From Streptomyces sp. A0958 (GTDB lineage Bacteria; Actinomycetota; Actinomycetes; Streptomycetales; Streptomycetaceae): DNA of 64,000 nt. Made by a program: the position numbers and the translations under genes. The notes beneath the pieces were generated by a model, which made no database searches, was not told the origin of the DNA, and was given only the letters and a program-made list of their open reading frames with translations. The stretch is from the NCBI RefSeq assembly GCF_004795035.1, contig NZ_SSBK01000020.1, positions 62,001-126,000 of the forward strand, written 5' to 3'. Below are positions 16,493 through 25,615 of this stretch, piece by piece (position 1 is the stretch's first letter; the number at the start of each line of letters is the position of its first letter).

Positions 16493-17713
16493 ATGACGCG
16501 TACGGAGTACCCCTGGCTGCTGCCCTCGGCGATGGCCGATCCCGAGCTGCCGGGCGACCGCGGCCGCTCCCGCCGCACCGTGCGGGACTGGGCCGTCGAC
16601 CTCACGGCCTTCCTCTGCGCGGCAGCCATCGGCATGGCGACCCTCGCCACGATCGACGCCGACCGCACCACCCCCGACGTCTTCGTACTGGTCGACTCGC
16701 TCGTCGGCGCCGCCGCCTGCTGCTCCCTGTGGTTCCGGCGGCGCTGGCCGGTCGGGCTCGCCGTCGCCCTGACCCTGCTGTCCACCGTGGAACCGGTCGC
16801 GGACGGGGCCCTGCTGGTGGCGCTGTTCAGCGTGGCCGTCCACCGGCCGTTCCGCCCGGTCGCCCTCGTCGGCGCCGGGGTCCTGGCCGTCGCCCCCGTA
16901 CAGCCGTACCTGCGCCCCGACCCGAACTCGTCGTTCCTCGCGTCCACCGTCATCGGGCTGCTGCTGACGCTGCTGGTCCTCAGCTGGGGCATGGTCGTCC
17001 GCTCCCGGCGCCAGCTCGTCGTCTCCCTGCGCGAGCGCGCCCGGCGCGCCGAGACCGAGGCCGCCCTCAGGGCCGAGCAGGCGCAGCGGCTCGCCCGGGA
17101 GGACATCGCCCGCGAGATGCACGACGTGCTCGCCCACCGGCTGACCCTGCTCAGCGTGCACGCAGGGGCCCTCGAATTCCGCCCCGACGCACCCCCGCCC
17201 GAAGTCGCCCGGGCCGCCGGCGTCATCCGCGACAGCGCGCACGAGGCGCTTGAGGACCTGCGCGAGATCATCGGGGTCCTGCGCAGCCCCCGCGACGGGG
17301 ACACCGACGGCGACCGGCCGCAGCCCACCCTCGCCACGCTGGACGCGCTGATCGCCGAATCCCGGCTCGCCGGCATGGAGGTCGCCCTCGACAACCGCAT
17401 CGCCGACCCGGCCGCCGTCCCCGCCGCCACCGGACGCACGGTCTACCGCATCGCCCAGGAGGCGCTGACCAACGCCCGCAAACACGCGCCCGGCGCCGAG
17501 GTCACCGTGGGCGTCACGGGCGGGCCCGGGCAGGGCGTGACCGTCGAGGTGCGCAACCCGGCCCCGGCCGAGCCCTTCGCCCGGGTGCCGGGCTCCGGGC
17601 AGGGGCTCATCGGGCTGACCGAGCGGGCCACCCTCGCCGGGGGCCGCCTCGACCACGGGCCCGCACCCGACGGCGGGTTCGCGGTGCGGGCCTGGCTACC
17701 GTGGGCGTCATGA
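16493..17713 (+). CDS. Sensor histidine kinase (HisKA_3)
   Basis: 406 residues from ATG 16493. Residues about 30-175 contain four to five membrane helices, followed by a coiled-coil stretch (LRERARRAETEAALRAEQAQ). The HisKA_3 segment has the phospho-acceptor His in DIAREMHDVLAHRLTLLS. The HATPase has RIAQEALTNARKHAPG and a C-terminal GQGLIGLTERATLAGG box. This is the standard actinobacterial partner of a NarL-type regulator, whose gene overlaps its stop (ATGA at 17710-17713). The stimulus is unknown. Confidence 0.93.
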   Translation: MTRTEYPWLLPSAMADPELPGDRGRSRRTVRDWAVDLTAFLCAAAIGMATLATIDADRTTPDVFVLVDSLVGAAACCSLWFRRRWPVGLAVALTLLSTVEPVADGALLVALFSVAVHRPFRPVALVGAGVLAVAPVQPYLRPDPNSSFLASTVIGLLLTLLVLSWGMVVRSRRQLVVSLRERARRAETEAALRAEQAQRLAREDIAREMHDVLAHRLTLLSVHAGALEFRPDAPPPEVARAAGVIRDSAHEALEDLREIIGVLRSPRDGDTDGDRPQPTLATLDALIAESRLAGMEVALDNRIADPAAVPAATGRTVYRIAQEALTNARKHAPGAEVTVGVTGGPGQGVTVEVRNPAPAEPFARVPGSGQGLIGLTERATLAGGRLDHGPAPDGGFAVRAWLPWAS

Positions 17714-18426
17714 CCACACCGGCCCCCGCCCCGGCCCCGCCCGTCCGCCTGCTCATCGTCGACGACGACCCGCTCGTACGGGCCGGGCTCACCCTGATGC
17801 TGGGCGGCGCCGACGACATCGACATCGTGGGCGAGGGAGCCGACGGCAGCGAGGCCGCCGCACTGGTCGACCGGCTGCGGCCGGACGTGGTCCTGATGGA
17901 CATCCGGATGCCGGTCATGGACGGGCTGACCGCCACCGAGGTGCTGCGCGGCCGCCCGGACGCCCCCGAGATCGTCGTCCTGACCACCTTCCACGCCGAC
18001 GAACAGGTGCTGCGCGCCATCCGCGCCGGCGCCGCCGGATTCGTCCTCAAGGACACCCCGCCCGCGCAGATCGTCGAATCGGTGCGCCGGGTGGCCGCCG
18101 GCGACCCGGTCCTGTCGCCCGCGGTCACCCGGCAGTTGATGGCCCGCGCGGCGGGCTCCGGCCCGGACGAGCGGGCCGACCGCGGCGAGCGGGCGCGCGA
18201 GCGGATCGCGTCGCTCGCGGACCGGGAGCGCGAGGTGGCCGTCGCCGTCGGACAGGGCCGCTCCAACGCCGAGATCGCCGCCACGCTCTACCTCAGCGTC
18301 GCCACGGTGAAGACCCAGGTCTCCCGCATCCTCGCCAAGTTCGGCTTCAACAACCGCGTCCAGATCGCCCTGCTGGTCCACGACGCCGGTCTCCTCGACG
18401 ACGGGAGCGGACCGAGACGGGTCTGA
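17710..18426 (+). CDS. LuxR/NarL-type response regulator
   Basis: 238 residues. Start ATG 17710 is chosen because it overlaps the kinase stop; a GTG at 17701 is also in frame. Receiver domain: IVDDDPLVRAGLTL, phospho-acceptor Asp in VVLMDIRMPVMDG, Lys in FVLKDTPPAQI. Output domain (about 165-230): LADREREVAVAVGQGRSNAEIAATLYLSVATVKTQVSRILAKFG. With the preceding kinase it forms a complete two-component pair. No obvious target operon is adjacent except the P450 gene 85 bp downstream on the same strand. Confidence 0.93.
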   Translation: MTTPAPAPAPPVRLLIVDDDPLVRAGLTLMLGGADDIDIVGEGADGSEAAALVDRLRPDVVLMDIRMPVMDGLTATEVLRGRPDAPEIVVLTTFHADEQVLRAIRAGAAGFVLKDTPPAQIVESVRRVAAGDPVLSPAVTRQLMARAAGSGPDERADRGERARERIASLADREREVAVAVGQGRSNAEIAATLYLSVATVKTQVSRILAKFGFNNRVQIALLVHDAGLLDDGSGPRRV

Positions 18427-18511
18427 GCCATTCGTCCGCGCCGGCCCCGCGGCTTACGCTGAACGAGCCGGTCCCGGTGACCGGGACGATCCGACCGGGA
18501 GGGGCGGTCCC

Positions 18512-19687
18512 ATGTCCGAAGTCGACGTAGACCTGCGTGAGTTGGCTGATTTCACCGCGAATCCGTATCCCTGCTACGAGGAGATGCGGGCGGCCGGGCC
18601 CGTGCACGCCATCCGCACCGACGAGTTCGATCGCGCCTGGCTCGTCGTCGGCTACGAGGAGGGCCGAGCCGTCCTGGCCGACCAGCGCTTCGGCAAGGAC
18701 TGGCGGTCGCTGCCCGGCGAGGGGGGCGGCGACCCGATCAACGCCAACATGTTGGGGATGGACCCCCCGGACCACACCCGGCTGCGCAAGCTGGTCGCCC
18801 GCGAGTTCACCTCGCGCCGGATCGAGGCGCTGCGCCCCCGCGTGCGGGAGATCACGGACGGGCTGCTCGACGTGATGGAGCCCGCCGGGCGGGCGGATCT
18901 CGTGGACGCGCTCGCCTTCCCGCTGCCGATGACCGTCATATGCGAGCTGATCGGCGTGCCCGACCTGGACCGGGCGGCCTTCCGCAAGATGTCCAACGGT
19001 GTGGTGGCGCCCGGCAGCGCGCAGGAGGAGGGCGAGGCGGTCCGCGCCATGGGCGCCTACCTCGGCGAGCTGATCGAGGACAAGCGCCGCTCACCCGGCG
19101 ACGACCTGATGAGCGCGCTGATCGCCGTCGGCCACGACGACGATGACACCCTCTCGCCCGACGAACTCGTGGGCATGGCCTTCCTGCTGCTCGTCGCCGG
19201 TCACGAGACGACGGTCAACCTGATCTCCAACGGGGTCCGCGCCCTGCTCGCCCACCCGGACCAGCTGGCCGCGCTGCGCGCCGACTTCGGGCTGCTCGAC
19301 GGAGCGGTGGAGGAGATGCTGCGCTACGACGGCCCGGTGGAGACGGCCACCTTCCGCTACGCCCGGGAACGGGTCGAGATCGGCTCCCGGGTCATCGAGG
19401 CGGGCGAGGCGGTCCTCGTCTCGCTCGCCGGCTCGGACCGCGACCCCGGCCGCTACCCCGAGCCCGACCGCTTCGACATCCGCCGCGACACCCAGGGCCA
19501 CCTGGCCTTCGGACACGGCATCCACTTCTGCATAGGCGCACCGCTGGCCCGGATGGAGGGCCGCATCGCCATCCGTACGCTGCTGGAGCGCTGCCCCGGT
19601 CTCGAAGCCGACCCCGACGCCGCCCCCTTCGACTGGCTGCCCGGGACGCTGATACGCGGGGTGCGCCGGCTCCCCGTGCGCTGGTAG
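18512..19687 (+). CDS. Cytochrome P450 (CYP107-like)
   Basis: 391 residues, a soluble bacterial P450. The oxygen-activation helix has AGHETT (residues 229-234), the ExxR motif is in EEMLRYDGP, and the heme ligand is Cys340 in FGHGIHFCIGAPLAR. Overall pattern, including MDPPDHTRLRKLVAREFTSRRIE, fits the CYP107 group that hydroxylates macrolides and many other substrates, or serves in general xenobiotic oxidation. No ferredoxin or reductase gene is adjacent. It is preceded by a GGGAGGGGCGG ribosome region. Substrate cannot be predicted. Confidence 0.93.
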   Translation: MSEVDVDLRELADFTANPYPCYEEMRAAGPVHAIRTDEFDRAWLVVGYEEGRAVLADQRFGKDWRSLPGEGGGDPINANMLGMDPPDHTRLRKLVAREFTSRRIEALRPRVREITDGLLDVMEPAGRADLVDALAFPLPMTVICELIGVPDLDRAAFRKMSNGVVAPGSAQEEGEAVRAMGAYLGELIEDKRRSPGDDLMSALIAVGHDDDDTLSPDELVGMAFLLLVAGHETTVNLISNGVRALLAHPDQLAALRADFGLLDGAVEEMLRYDGPVETATFRYARERVEIGSRVIEAGEAVLVSLAGSDRDPGRYPEPDRFDIRRDTQGHLAFGHGIHFCIGAPLARMEGRIAIRTLLERCPGLEADPDAAPFDWLPGTLIRGVRRLPVRW

Positions 19688-19747
19688 GCGAGGCACCGCC
19701 CGCCACCGGCCGCGTCCGTCGGGGCGGTGACATGGGTGCCCGGCTCT

Positions 19748-19779
19748 CGTACGGTGACAGAGGCCCGGCGTACGGTGAC
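19748..19779. promoter_or_regulatory. Direct repeat upstream of the sugar ABC operon
   Basis: CGTACGGTGAC occurs twice (19748-19758 and 19769-19779), exactly 21 bp apart, or about two helical turns, in the 263-bp gap (19688-19950) before the sugar-binding-protein gene. The helical phasing would suit a regulator binding one face of DNA. Nothing else stands out in the gap. Function is inferred only. Confidence 0.3.
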
Positions 19780-19950
19780 GACGGCGGCCACGGCAGCCCG
19801 GCACCGTACGCGCCCCGCTCCGACACACGCTCCCCGCCCCTCCGGGCGGCGGCGGCGCCGGCTCGGGGATACTTGCCCAGCCGGGCCGGGACCACAGGGC
19901 CCCCGGCTCCACCAGCAGCACAGTGAGCAGCACAAGAAGGGCACGGCGTC

Positions 19951-20964
19951 GTGGCAAGGGTTCGGACAGGGGTACGTGCGATGGGCGCCGTGCTTGCGGC
20001 GGTGCTGGGGGTGTCCCTCATGGGATGCAGCAGCACCGGCGGCAAGCGGGCGGAGGAGCGTGCGGCCAAGGCCGCGGCCGAGGGCCGGTCCGCGGTGAAC
20101 ACACCCCGCTGGACCTTCGCCATGGTCACCCACTCGGGCGACGGCGACACCTTCTGGGACATCGTCCAGAAGGGCGCCAAGATGGCGGCCCAGAAGGACA
20201 ACATCAACTTCCTGTACTCGCACGACGACGAGGGCCAGCAGCAGGCCCAGCTCGTGCAGGCCGCCATCGACAAGAAGGTCGACGGGCTGATCGTCACGCT
20301 CGCCAAGCCCGACGCCATGAAGGACGTCGTGGCCAAGGCCACCCGGGCCGGCATCCCCGTCATCACCGTGAACTCGGGCTCCGCCGAGTCCAAGAAGTAC
20401 GGCGCGCTCACCCACATCGGCCAGGACGAGTCGATCGCCGGCGAGGCCGTGGGCGAGGAGCTGAACGCGCGCGGCCGCAAGAAGGCCCTGTGCATCCTGC
20501 ACGAGCAGGGCAACGTCGGCCACGAGCAGCGCTGCGCCGGGGCGAAGAAGACCTTCGACGGCCGGATGCAGAACCTGTACGTCGAGGGCACCAACATGCC
20601 CGACGTCCAGGCGTCCATCGAGGCGAAGCTCCAGGCCGACAAGGACATCGACGCGGTCGTCACCCTCGGCGCGCCGTTCGCGGACGCCGCCGTCAAGGCG
20701 AAGCAGACCGCCGGCAGCAAGGCCGAGATCGACACCTTCGACCTGAACCCCAAGGTCGCGGCCTCGCTCCAGGCCAAGGCCCTCGGCTTCGCCGTCGACC
20801 AGCAGCCCTACCTCCAGGGGTACGAGGCCGTCGACCTGCTCTGGCTCTACCGCTACAACCGCAACGTCCTCGGCGGCGGCCGCCCGGTCCTGACCGGCCC
20901 GCAGATCGTCACCTCCGACGACGCCGCCCAGCTCGCCGAGTACGCCGACCGGGGAACCCGATGA
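19951..20964 (+). CDS. Sugar ABC transporter substrate-binding lipoprotein
   Basis: 337 residues. The signal peptide ends in the lipobox VSLMGC, so Cys26 would be lipidated. The mature part is a periplasmic-binding-protein type 1 fold of the RbsB/XylF class, with WTFAMVTHSGDGDTFWDIVQKG, DGLIVTLAKPDAM and GIPVITVNSG. It captures a monosaccharide outside the cell and delivers it to the permease encoded downstream; the stop overlaps the permease start. The adjacent ROK sugar kinase supports a hexose or pentose substrate. The exact sugar cannot be told. Confidence 0.92.
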   Translation: MARVRTGVRAMGAVLAAVLGVSLMGCSSTGGKRAEERAAKAAAEGRSAVNTPRWTFAMVTHSGDGDTFWDIVQKGAKMAAQKDNINFLYSHDDEGQQQAQLVQAAIDKKVDGLIVTLAKPDAMKDVVAKATRAGIPVITVNSGSAESKKYGALTHIGQDESIAGEAVGEELNARGRKKALCILHEQGNVGHEQRCAGAKKTFDGRMQNLYVEGTNMPDVQASIEAKLQADKDIDAVVTLGAPFADAAVKAKQTAGSKAEIDTFDLNPKVAASLQAKALGFAVDQQPYLQGYEAVDLLWLYRYNRNVLGGGRPVLTGPQIVTSDDAAQLAEYADRGTR

Positions 20965-22013
20965 CCGCCGCGACCGGCTCGTCGTCCCCCGCCGGGACCG
21001 ACGAGCGGCTGCTGCGCACCTCACCGCTGCGCAAACTGCTCGGCCGCCCGGAGCTGGGCTCGGTCGTCGGCGCGCTCGCCGTCTTCCTCTTCTTCGCGAT
21101 CGTCGCCGACAGCTTCCTGCGCGCCACCAGCTTCGGCACGGTGATGTACGCGGCCTCCACCATCGGGATCATGGCGGCGCCGGTCGCGCTGCTGATGATC
21201 GGCGGCGAGTTCGACCTCTCCGCCGGTGTGATGGTCACCAGCTCCGCGCTGGTCTCCTCGATGTTCAGCTACCAGATGACCGCCAACGTCTGGGTCGGCG
21301 TCCTCGTGTCCCTGCTGGTCACGCTCGCGATCGGCGCGTTCAACGGCTTCATGCTGACCCGCACCAAACTGCCGAGCTTCATCATCACGCTCGGCACGTT
21401 CCTGATGCTGACCGGGCTCAACCTCGGCTTCACCAAGCTGATCAGCAAAAGCGTCTCGACCAAGACCATCGGCAACATGGAGGGCTTCCCCTCCGCCCGC
21501 AAGCTCTTCGCCTCGTACTGGACGGTCGGCGGCGTCGAACTCAAGGTGACCCTCCTGTGGTGGGCCGGCCTCGTCGCCGTCGCCACCTGGATTCTGCTCC
21601 GTACCCGCTTCGGCAACTGGATCTTCGCGGTCGGCGGCGGCGCCGACGCGGCCCGCGCGGTCGGCGTCCCGGTGATCCGGACGAAGATCGGTCTCTACCT
21701 CGGCGTCGCCTTCGCCGCCTGGGTCTCCGGCCAGCACCTGCTGTTCAGCTACGACGTCGTGCAGTCCGGCGAGGGCGTCGGCAACGAGCTGATCTACATC
21801 ATCGCGGCCGTCATCGGCGGCTGCCTGATCACCGGCGGCTACGGCTCCGCGATCGGCTCGGCGGTCGGTGCCTTCATCTTCGGCATGACCAGCAAGGGCA
21901 TCGTGTACGCGGAGTGGAACCCCGACTGGTTCAAGTTCTTCCTCGGAGCGATGCTGCTCCTGGCCACCCTGCTCAACGCATGGGTACGCAAGCGCGCGGA
22001 GGCGACGAAATGA
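20961..22013 (+). CDS. Sugar ABC transporter permease (RbsC/XylH class)
   Basis: 350 residues with 9-10 membrane helices, typical of the ribose/xylose permease family. Conserved elements are LLMIGGEFDLSAGVMV, PSFIITLGTFLMLTGL and the C-terminal IGGCLITGGYGSAIGSAVGAFIFG. It forms a homodimeric channel with the ATPase. The ATG overlaps the upstream stop, and its stop overlaps the ATPase start (ATGA at both junctions), so the three transporter genes are tightly coupled. Confidence 0.93.
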   Translation: MTAATGSSSPAGTDERLLRTSPLRKLLGRPELGSVVGALAVFLFFAIVADSFLRATSFGTVMYAASTIGIMAAPVALLMIGGEFDLSAGVMVTSSALVSSMFSYQMTANVWVGVLVSLLVTLAIGAFNGFMLTRTKLPSFIITLGTFLMLTGLNLGFTKLISKSVSTKTIGNMEGFPSARKLFASYWTVGGVELKVTLLWWAGLVAVATWILLRTRFGNWIFAVGGGADAARAVGVPVIRTKIGLYLGVAFAAWVSGQHLLFSYDVVQSGEGVGNELIYIIAAVIGGCLITGGYGSAIGSAVGAFIFGMTSKGIVYAEWNPDWFKFFLGAMLLLATLLNAWVRKRAEATK

Positions 22014-22852
22014 CGGCCCCCAAGGCACCGAACGGGCCGCAGGACACCGGCCGCAGGGCGCTGGTCGAGCTCGACCACGTAGCCAAGTACTACGGCAACA
22101 TCAAGGCCCTCGAAGGGGTGTCCCTGGAGGTGCACGCGGGCGAGATCTCCTGCGTGCTCGGCGACAACGGCGCCGGCAAGTCCACCCTCATCAAGATCAT
22201 CGCCGGGCTGCACCGGCACGACGCCGGGACCTTCCTGGTGGACGGCGAGGAGACCACCCTCGCCAACCCGCGCGACGCCCTGAACCGGGGCATCGCCACC
22301 GTCTACCAGGACCTCGCCGTCGTCCCCCTGATGCCGGTCTGGCGGAACTTCTTCCTGGGCTCGGAGCCGACGACCGGCGCGGGCCCCTTCAAACGCCTCG
22401 ACGTCCGGCTGATGCGCGAGACGACCCACTCGGCGCTGCTGCGCATGGGCATCGACCTGCGCGACGTGGACCAGCCCATCGGCACCCTGTCCGGCGGCGA
22501 GCGCCAGTGCGTCGCCATCGCCCGGGCCGTCCACTTCGGCGCGAAGGTGCTGGTCCTGGACGAGCCGACCGCCGCGCTGGGCGTCAAGCAGTCCGGGGTG
22601 GTCCTCAAGTACATCGCGGCCGCCCGGGACGCCGGCCTCGGCGTGGTTCTCATCACGCACAACCCGCACCACGCGTACCTCGTCGGTGACCGGTTCGTCC
22701 TGCTCAAGCGGGGTGCCATGGCCGGCAGCCACACCAAGGAGAGCATCACGCTGGACGAACTGACCCGCCAGATGGCGGGCGGCAGCGAGCTGGAGGAGCT
22801 GAGCCACGAGCTGGAACGCACCTCCGGCCCGGGCCCCGACGGCACCCTGTAG
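22010..22852 (+). CDS. Sugar ABC transporter ATP-binding protein, single-domain
   Basis: 280 residues. Walker A GDNGAGKST, signature LSGGERQCVAIARA, Walker B VLVLDEPTAALG, H-loop ITHNPHHA. Unlike RbsA or XylG, which carry two fused nucleotide-binding domains (about 500 residues), this protein has only one, like FrcA-type systems, so it should work as a homodimer. The first ATG overlaps the permease stop. A Ser/Glu/Leu-rich tail follows residue 255. Confidence 0.92.
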   Translation: MTAPKAPNGPQDTGRRALVELDHVAKYYGNIKALEGVSLEVHAGEISCVLGDNGAGKSTLIKIIAGLHRHDAGTFLVDGEETTLANPRDALNRGIATVYQDLAVVPLMPVWRNFFLGSEPTTGAGPFKRLDVRLMRETTHSALLRMGIDLRDVDQPIGTLSGGERQCVAIARAVHFGAKVLVLDEPTAALGVKQSGVVLKYIAAARDAGLGVVLITHNPHHAYLVGDRFVLLKRGAMAGSHTKESITLDELTRQMAGGSELEELSHELERTSGPGPDGTL

Positions 22853-22975
22853 CAGGGGGGCCCGCCGCCCCGCCCGACAGCCCCGCCCCTTTGGGGGTGG
22901 CAGAATCGGGGCAGACGGGCGCCGTCCGCCACCGGGATCACTCCTGACCCGGTCACCCCAGACCCCTCAGGGACG

Positions 22976-24139
22976 ATGAGCACGTACCGCGACTTCACAC
23001 ACCGCGGCTCCGCCCGCGCGACCGTCCTGCGAACGGTGGGCACCCGGGAAAGGCGCTCCCACCTCACGGCGCCGCGGGTCCCCACCGTCGGCATCGACAT
23101 CGGGGGGACCAAGGTGATGGCCGGCGTCGTGGACGCCGACGGCACGATCCTGGAGACCGTCCGCACCGAGACCCCGGACAAGTCCAAGAGCCCCAAGGTC
23201 GTCGAGGACACCATCGTCGAGCTGGTCCTGGACCTCTCCGACCGGCACGACGTGCACGCCGTGGGCATCGGGGCGGCCGGCTGGGTCGACGCGGACCGCT
23301 CCAAGGTGCTGTTCGCCCCGCACCTGGCCTGGCGCGACGAGCCCCTGCGCGACGCCCTCGCCTCCCGGCTCGTCGTCCCGGTCATGGTGGACAACGACGC
23401 CAACACCGCCGCCTGGGCCGAGTGGCGCTTCGGGGCCGGTCGCGGCGAGGACCACCTCGTCATGATCACGCTCGGCACCGGCATCGGCGGCGCCATCCTG
23501 GAGGACGGCCAGGTCAAGCGCGGCAAGTACGGCGTCGCCGGTGAGTTCGGCCACATGCAGGTCGTGCCCGGCGGCCACCGCTGCCCCTGCGGCAACCGCG
23601 GCTGCTGGGAGCAGTACAGCTCCGGCAACGCCCTCGTCCGCGAGGCCCGGGAGCTGGCCGCCGCCGACTCCCCGGTGGCCCATGGCATCATCGAGCGGGT
23701 CAAGGGCAACATCCCCGACATCACCGGACCGCTCATCACCGAACTGGCCCGCGAGGGCGACGCGATGTGCGTCGAACTCCTCCAGGACATCGGCCAGTGG
23801 CTCGGCGTCGGCATCGCCAACCTGGCCGCCGCGCTCGACCCCTCCTGCTTCGTCATCGGCGGCGGTGTCAGCGCCGCCGACGACCTGCTCATCGGACCCG
23901 CCAGGGACGCCTTCAAACGCCACCTCACCGGCCGTGGCTACCGTCCCGAGGCCCGCATCGCGAAGGCACAGCTCGGCCCGGAGGCGGGTATGGTCGGCGC
24001 GGCCGACCTCGCCCGGCTGGTGGCCCGCCGCTTCCGCCGCACCAACCGCCGCCGCGTCGAGCGGTACGAGCGCTACGCCCAGATCTACGACCAGGCCGCG
24101 AGCACCATCCGCAACACCCGCAACACCCGCACTTCGTAG
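22976..24139 (+). CDS. ROK-family glucokinase-like sugar kinase
   Basis: 387 residues. The ATP-binding motif TVGIDIGGTKVMAGV starts at about residue 37, the catalytic Asp is in MVDNDANTAAWAEW, and the ROK zinc site is CPCGNRGCWEQY. The N-terminal extension of 35 residues is too short for the winged helix of ROK repressors, so a kinase is favoured; it resembles Streptomyces glucokinase but with longer ends and a basic C-terminal tail (RRFRRTNRRRVERYERY). AGGGA precedes ATG 22976. Position after a sugar ABC operon suggests it phosphorylates the imported sugar. Confidence 0.87.
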   Translation: MSTYRDFTHRGSARATVLRTVGTRERRSHLTAPRVPTVGIDIGGTKVMAGVVDADGTILETVRTETPDKSKSPKVVEDTIVELVLDLSDRHDVHAVGIGAAGWVDADRSKVLFAPHLAWRDEPLRDALASRLVVPVMVDNDANTAAWAEWRFGAGRGEDHLVMITLGTGIGGAILEDGQVKRGKYGVAGEFGHMQVVPGGHRCPCGNRGCWEQYSSGNALVREARELAAADSPVAHGIIERVKGNIPDITGPLITELAREGDAMCVELLQDIGQWLGVGIANLAAALDPSCFVIGGGVSAADDLLIGPARDAFKRHLTGRGYRPEARIAKAQLGPEAGMVGAADLARLVARRFRRTNRRRVERYERYAQIYDQAASTIRNTRNTRTS

Positions 24140-24152
24140 GGACGCCCAACCC

Positions 24153-24749
24153 ATGACCGCAGCCGAGCACCGCGTCGTGCCGCGCCAGCCCACGTCGCCC
24201 GGCGAGGGTGACGGGCGGCCGCCCGAGACCCGCCGCCGTCTGATCCGGCGGCGCCTGATCACGGCGACCATCATCGTGCTGCTCATCGGCGTCCCGGCCG
24301 GGTACCTGCTGATCTCGGCGGGCCAGAGCCGCCGCTCCGGCCAGGACAAGGCCGCCGAGGCCGCCGCGCAGGGGCTCCGGGCGGGCTGGCCGTCCCGGAT
24401 GCTGCGCCGGATCTTCGAGGTGCCGATCCCCGGGTACGCCACGGAGGTCCAGTACTACGAGACCAACAACTGGAAGGCCAGCCGGATGTACGCGCAGTTC
24501 CGTACGACGTCGGCCGGCCTGGACCGGTTCCTGACCGACGTGGGCACCGGCCGCGCCGCCCTGGAGGCCGGGAAGGTCACCATCGGCGCACGCGACACGA
24601 AGATCGCCGGCTGGTACTTCGGCGACGGCGTCTCCTGGGCGGGCACCACCCACACCAACGAGGACCCGCGCCCCACCCAGGACATCACCGTCGACATGAC
24701 CGACCCGATGTCACCCGTCGTCTACGTCGTCTCCGCCGCGACCCCCTGA
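24153..24749 (+). CDS. Membrane-anchored hypothetical protein
   Basis: 198 residues. The N-terminus is charged (RRRLIRRRLI) and followed by one hydrophobic helix (about 36-54, TATIIVLLIGVPAGYLLI), giving a type II or signal-anchored topology with the rest outside. The extracytoplasmic part has VQYYETNNWKASRMYAQFR and GWYFGDGVSWAG, with no family I recognise. It starts 13 bp after the ROK kinase and probably belongs to the same transcript. Its last 39 bp overlap the convergent PEP-mutase-family gene. Confidence 0.75.
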   Translation: MTAAEHRVVPRQPTSPGEGDGRPPETRRRLIRRRLITATIIVLLIGVPAGYLLISAGQSRRSGQDKAAEAAAQGLRAGWPSRMLRRIFEVPIPGYATEVQYYETNNWKASRMYAQFRTTSAGLDRFLTDVGTGRAALEAGKVTIGARDTKIAGWYFGDGVSWAGTTHTNEDPRPTQDITVDMTDPMSPVVYVVSAATP

Positions 24750-25550
24750 CGCGGCGCCCGGCGCCAGCGCCTGCACCTGGGCGTAGGACAGCGCCCCGCG
24801 ATCCGCCGGACGCCCGTCGCGGATCGCGGCGGCACTCGCCACGGCCCCGGCGAGCGCTTCCCGGTAGAGCAGCGAGCCCAGGCTGACCCTGCGCACGCCC
24901 AGGGCGGTCAGCTCGGCGAGGCCCGGGCCGCCCGGCGCGAACAGCACGTTCAGCGGGGCGGTGAGACGCGCGGCCAGGGCGGCGATCTCCGCCCGGTCCG
25001 AGAGCCCCGGCACGAACACCCCGTCCGCGCCCGCCCGCTCGTAGGCCGCCAGCCGCGCCCCGGTCCGCTCCCGTTCGCATCCGAGCCAGTACGTGTCCGT
25101 GCGGGCGTTGACGAACAGCGCGGGCGCGGCCTCCTTGGCGGCGGCGATCTTCGCGGCGTGCAGGGCGACGGGTGCCAGGGTGCCGTCCGGCCGGCCGTCC
25201 TCCAGATTGATCCCCGCCGCCCCCGCCGCGTACAGCCGGCGGGCCAGCGCGGCGACCTCGGCCGGGTCCTCGCTGAAGCCCCCCTCGGCGTCGACGCTGA
25301 ACAGGAACGAACCCCGCCCGAGCCGCCGGGCCAGGGCCACGGTCGCCTCCGCGGTGGCCGCCGCCCCGTCCGGCAGACCGAGGCCCGCGGCCACCCCGAG
25401 ACTCGTGGTGCCGACCGCCTCGAAGCCCTCCGCCACCAGGGCCGCGGCGGAGGCGTGGTCCCAGGCGTTGGGCAGCAGCAGCGCGCCGCCCCGGTGGTGG
25501 AGCCGTGCGAACGGGGTCGGCGGGGGTTCATGTGCCGTCGAGTGGTTCAT
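24711..25550 (-). CDS. Isocitrate lyase/PEP-mutase superfamily enzyme
   Basis: 279 residues, the length of single-domain PEP-mutase-like proteins. The barrel start is LLLPNAWDHASAAALVAEGFEAVGTTSLGVAAGLG, and the metal-binding acidic cluster is SVDAEGGFSEDP followed by INLEDG and VNARTDTYW. Members cleave or form C-C or C-P bonds in 2-methylisocitrate, oxaloacetate or phosphonopyruvate. No phosphonate genes are nearby, so a lyase or hydrolase role is more likely. Its 3' end overlaps the convergent gene by 39 bp. Confidence 0.88.
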   Translation of the reverse strand: MNHSTAHEPPPTPFARLHHRGGALLLPNAWDHASAAALVAEGFEAVGTTSLGVAAGLGLPDGAAATAEATVALARRLGRGSFLFSVDAEGGFSEDPAEVAALARRLYAAGAAGINLEDGRPDGTLAPVALHAAKIAAAKEAAPALFVNARTDTYWLGCERERTGARLAAYERAGADGVFVPGLSDRAEIAALAARLTAPLNVLFAPGGPGLAELTALGVRRVSLGSLLYREALAGAVASAAAIRDGRPADRGALSYAQVQALAPGAASGGRGGDDVDDG

Positions 25551-25615
25551 GGCTCCGACGGTAGGGCCGGAACACTTCGGTGCCGGCCGAACCGTCCCCG
25601 CGGCACCATGAAGGT

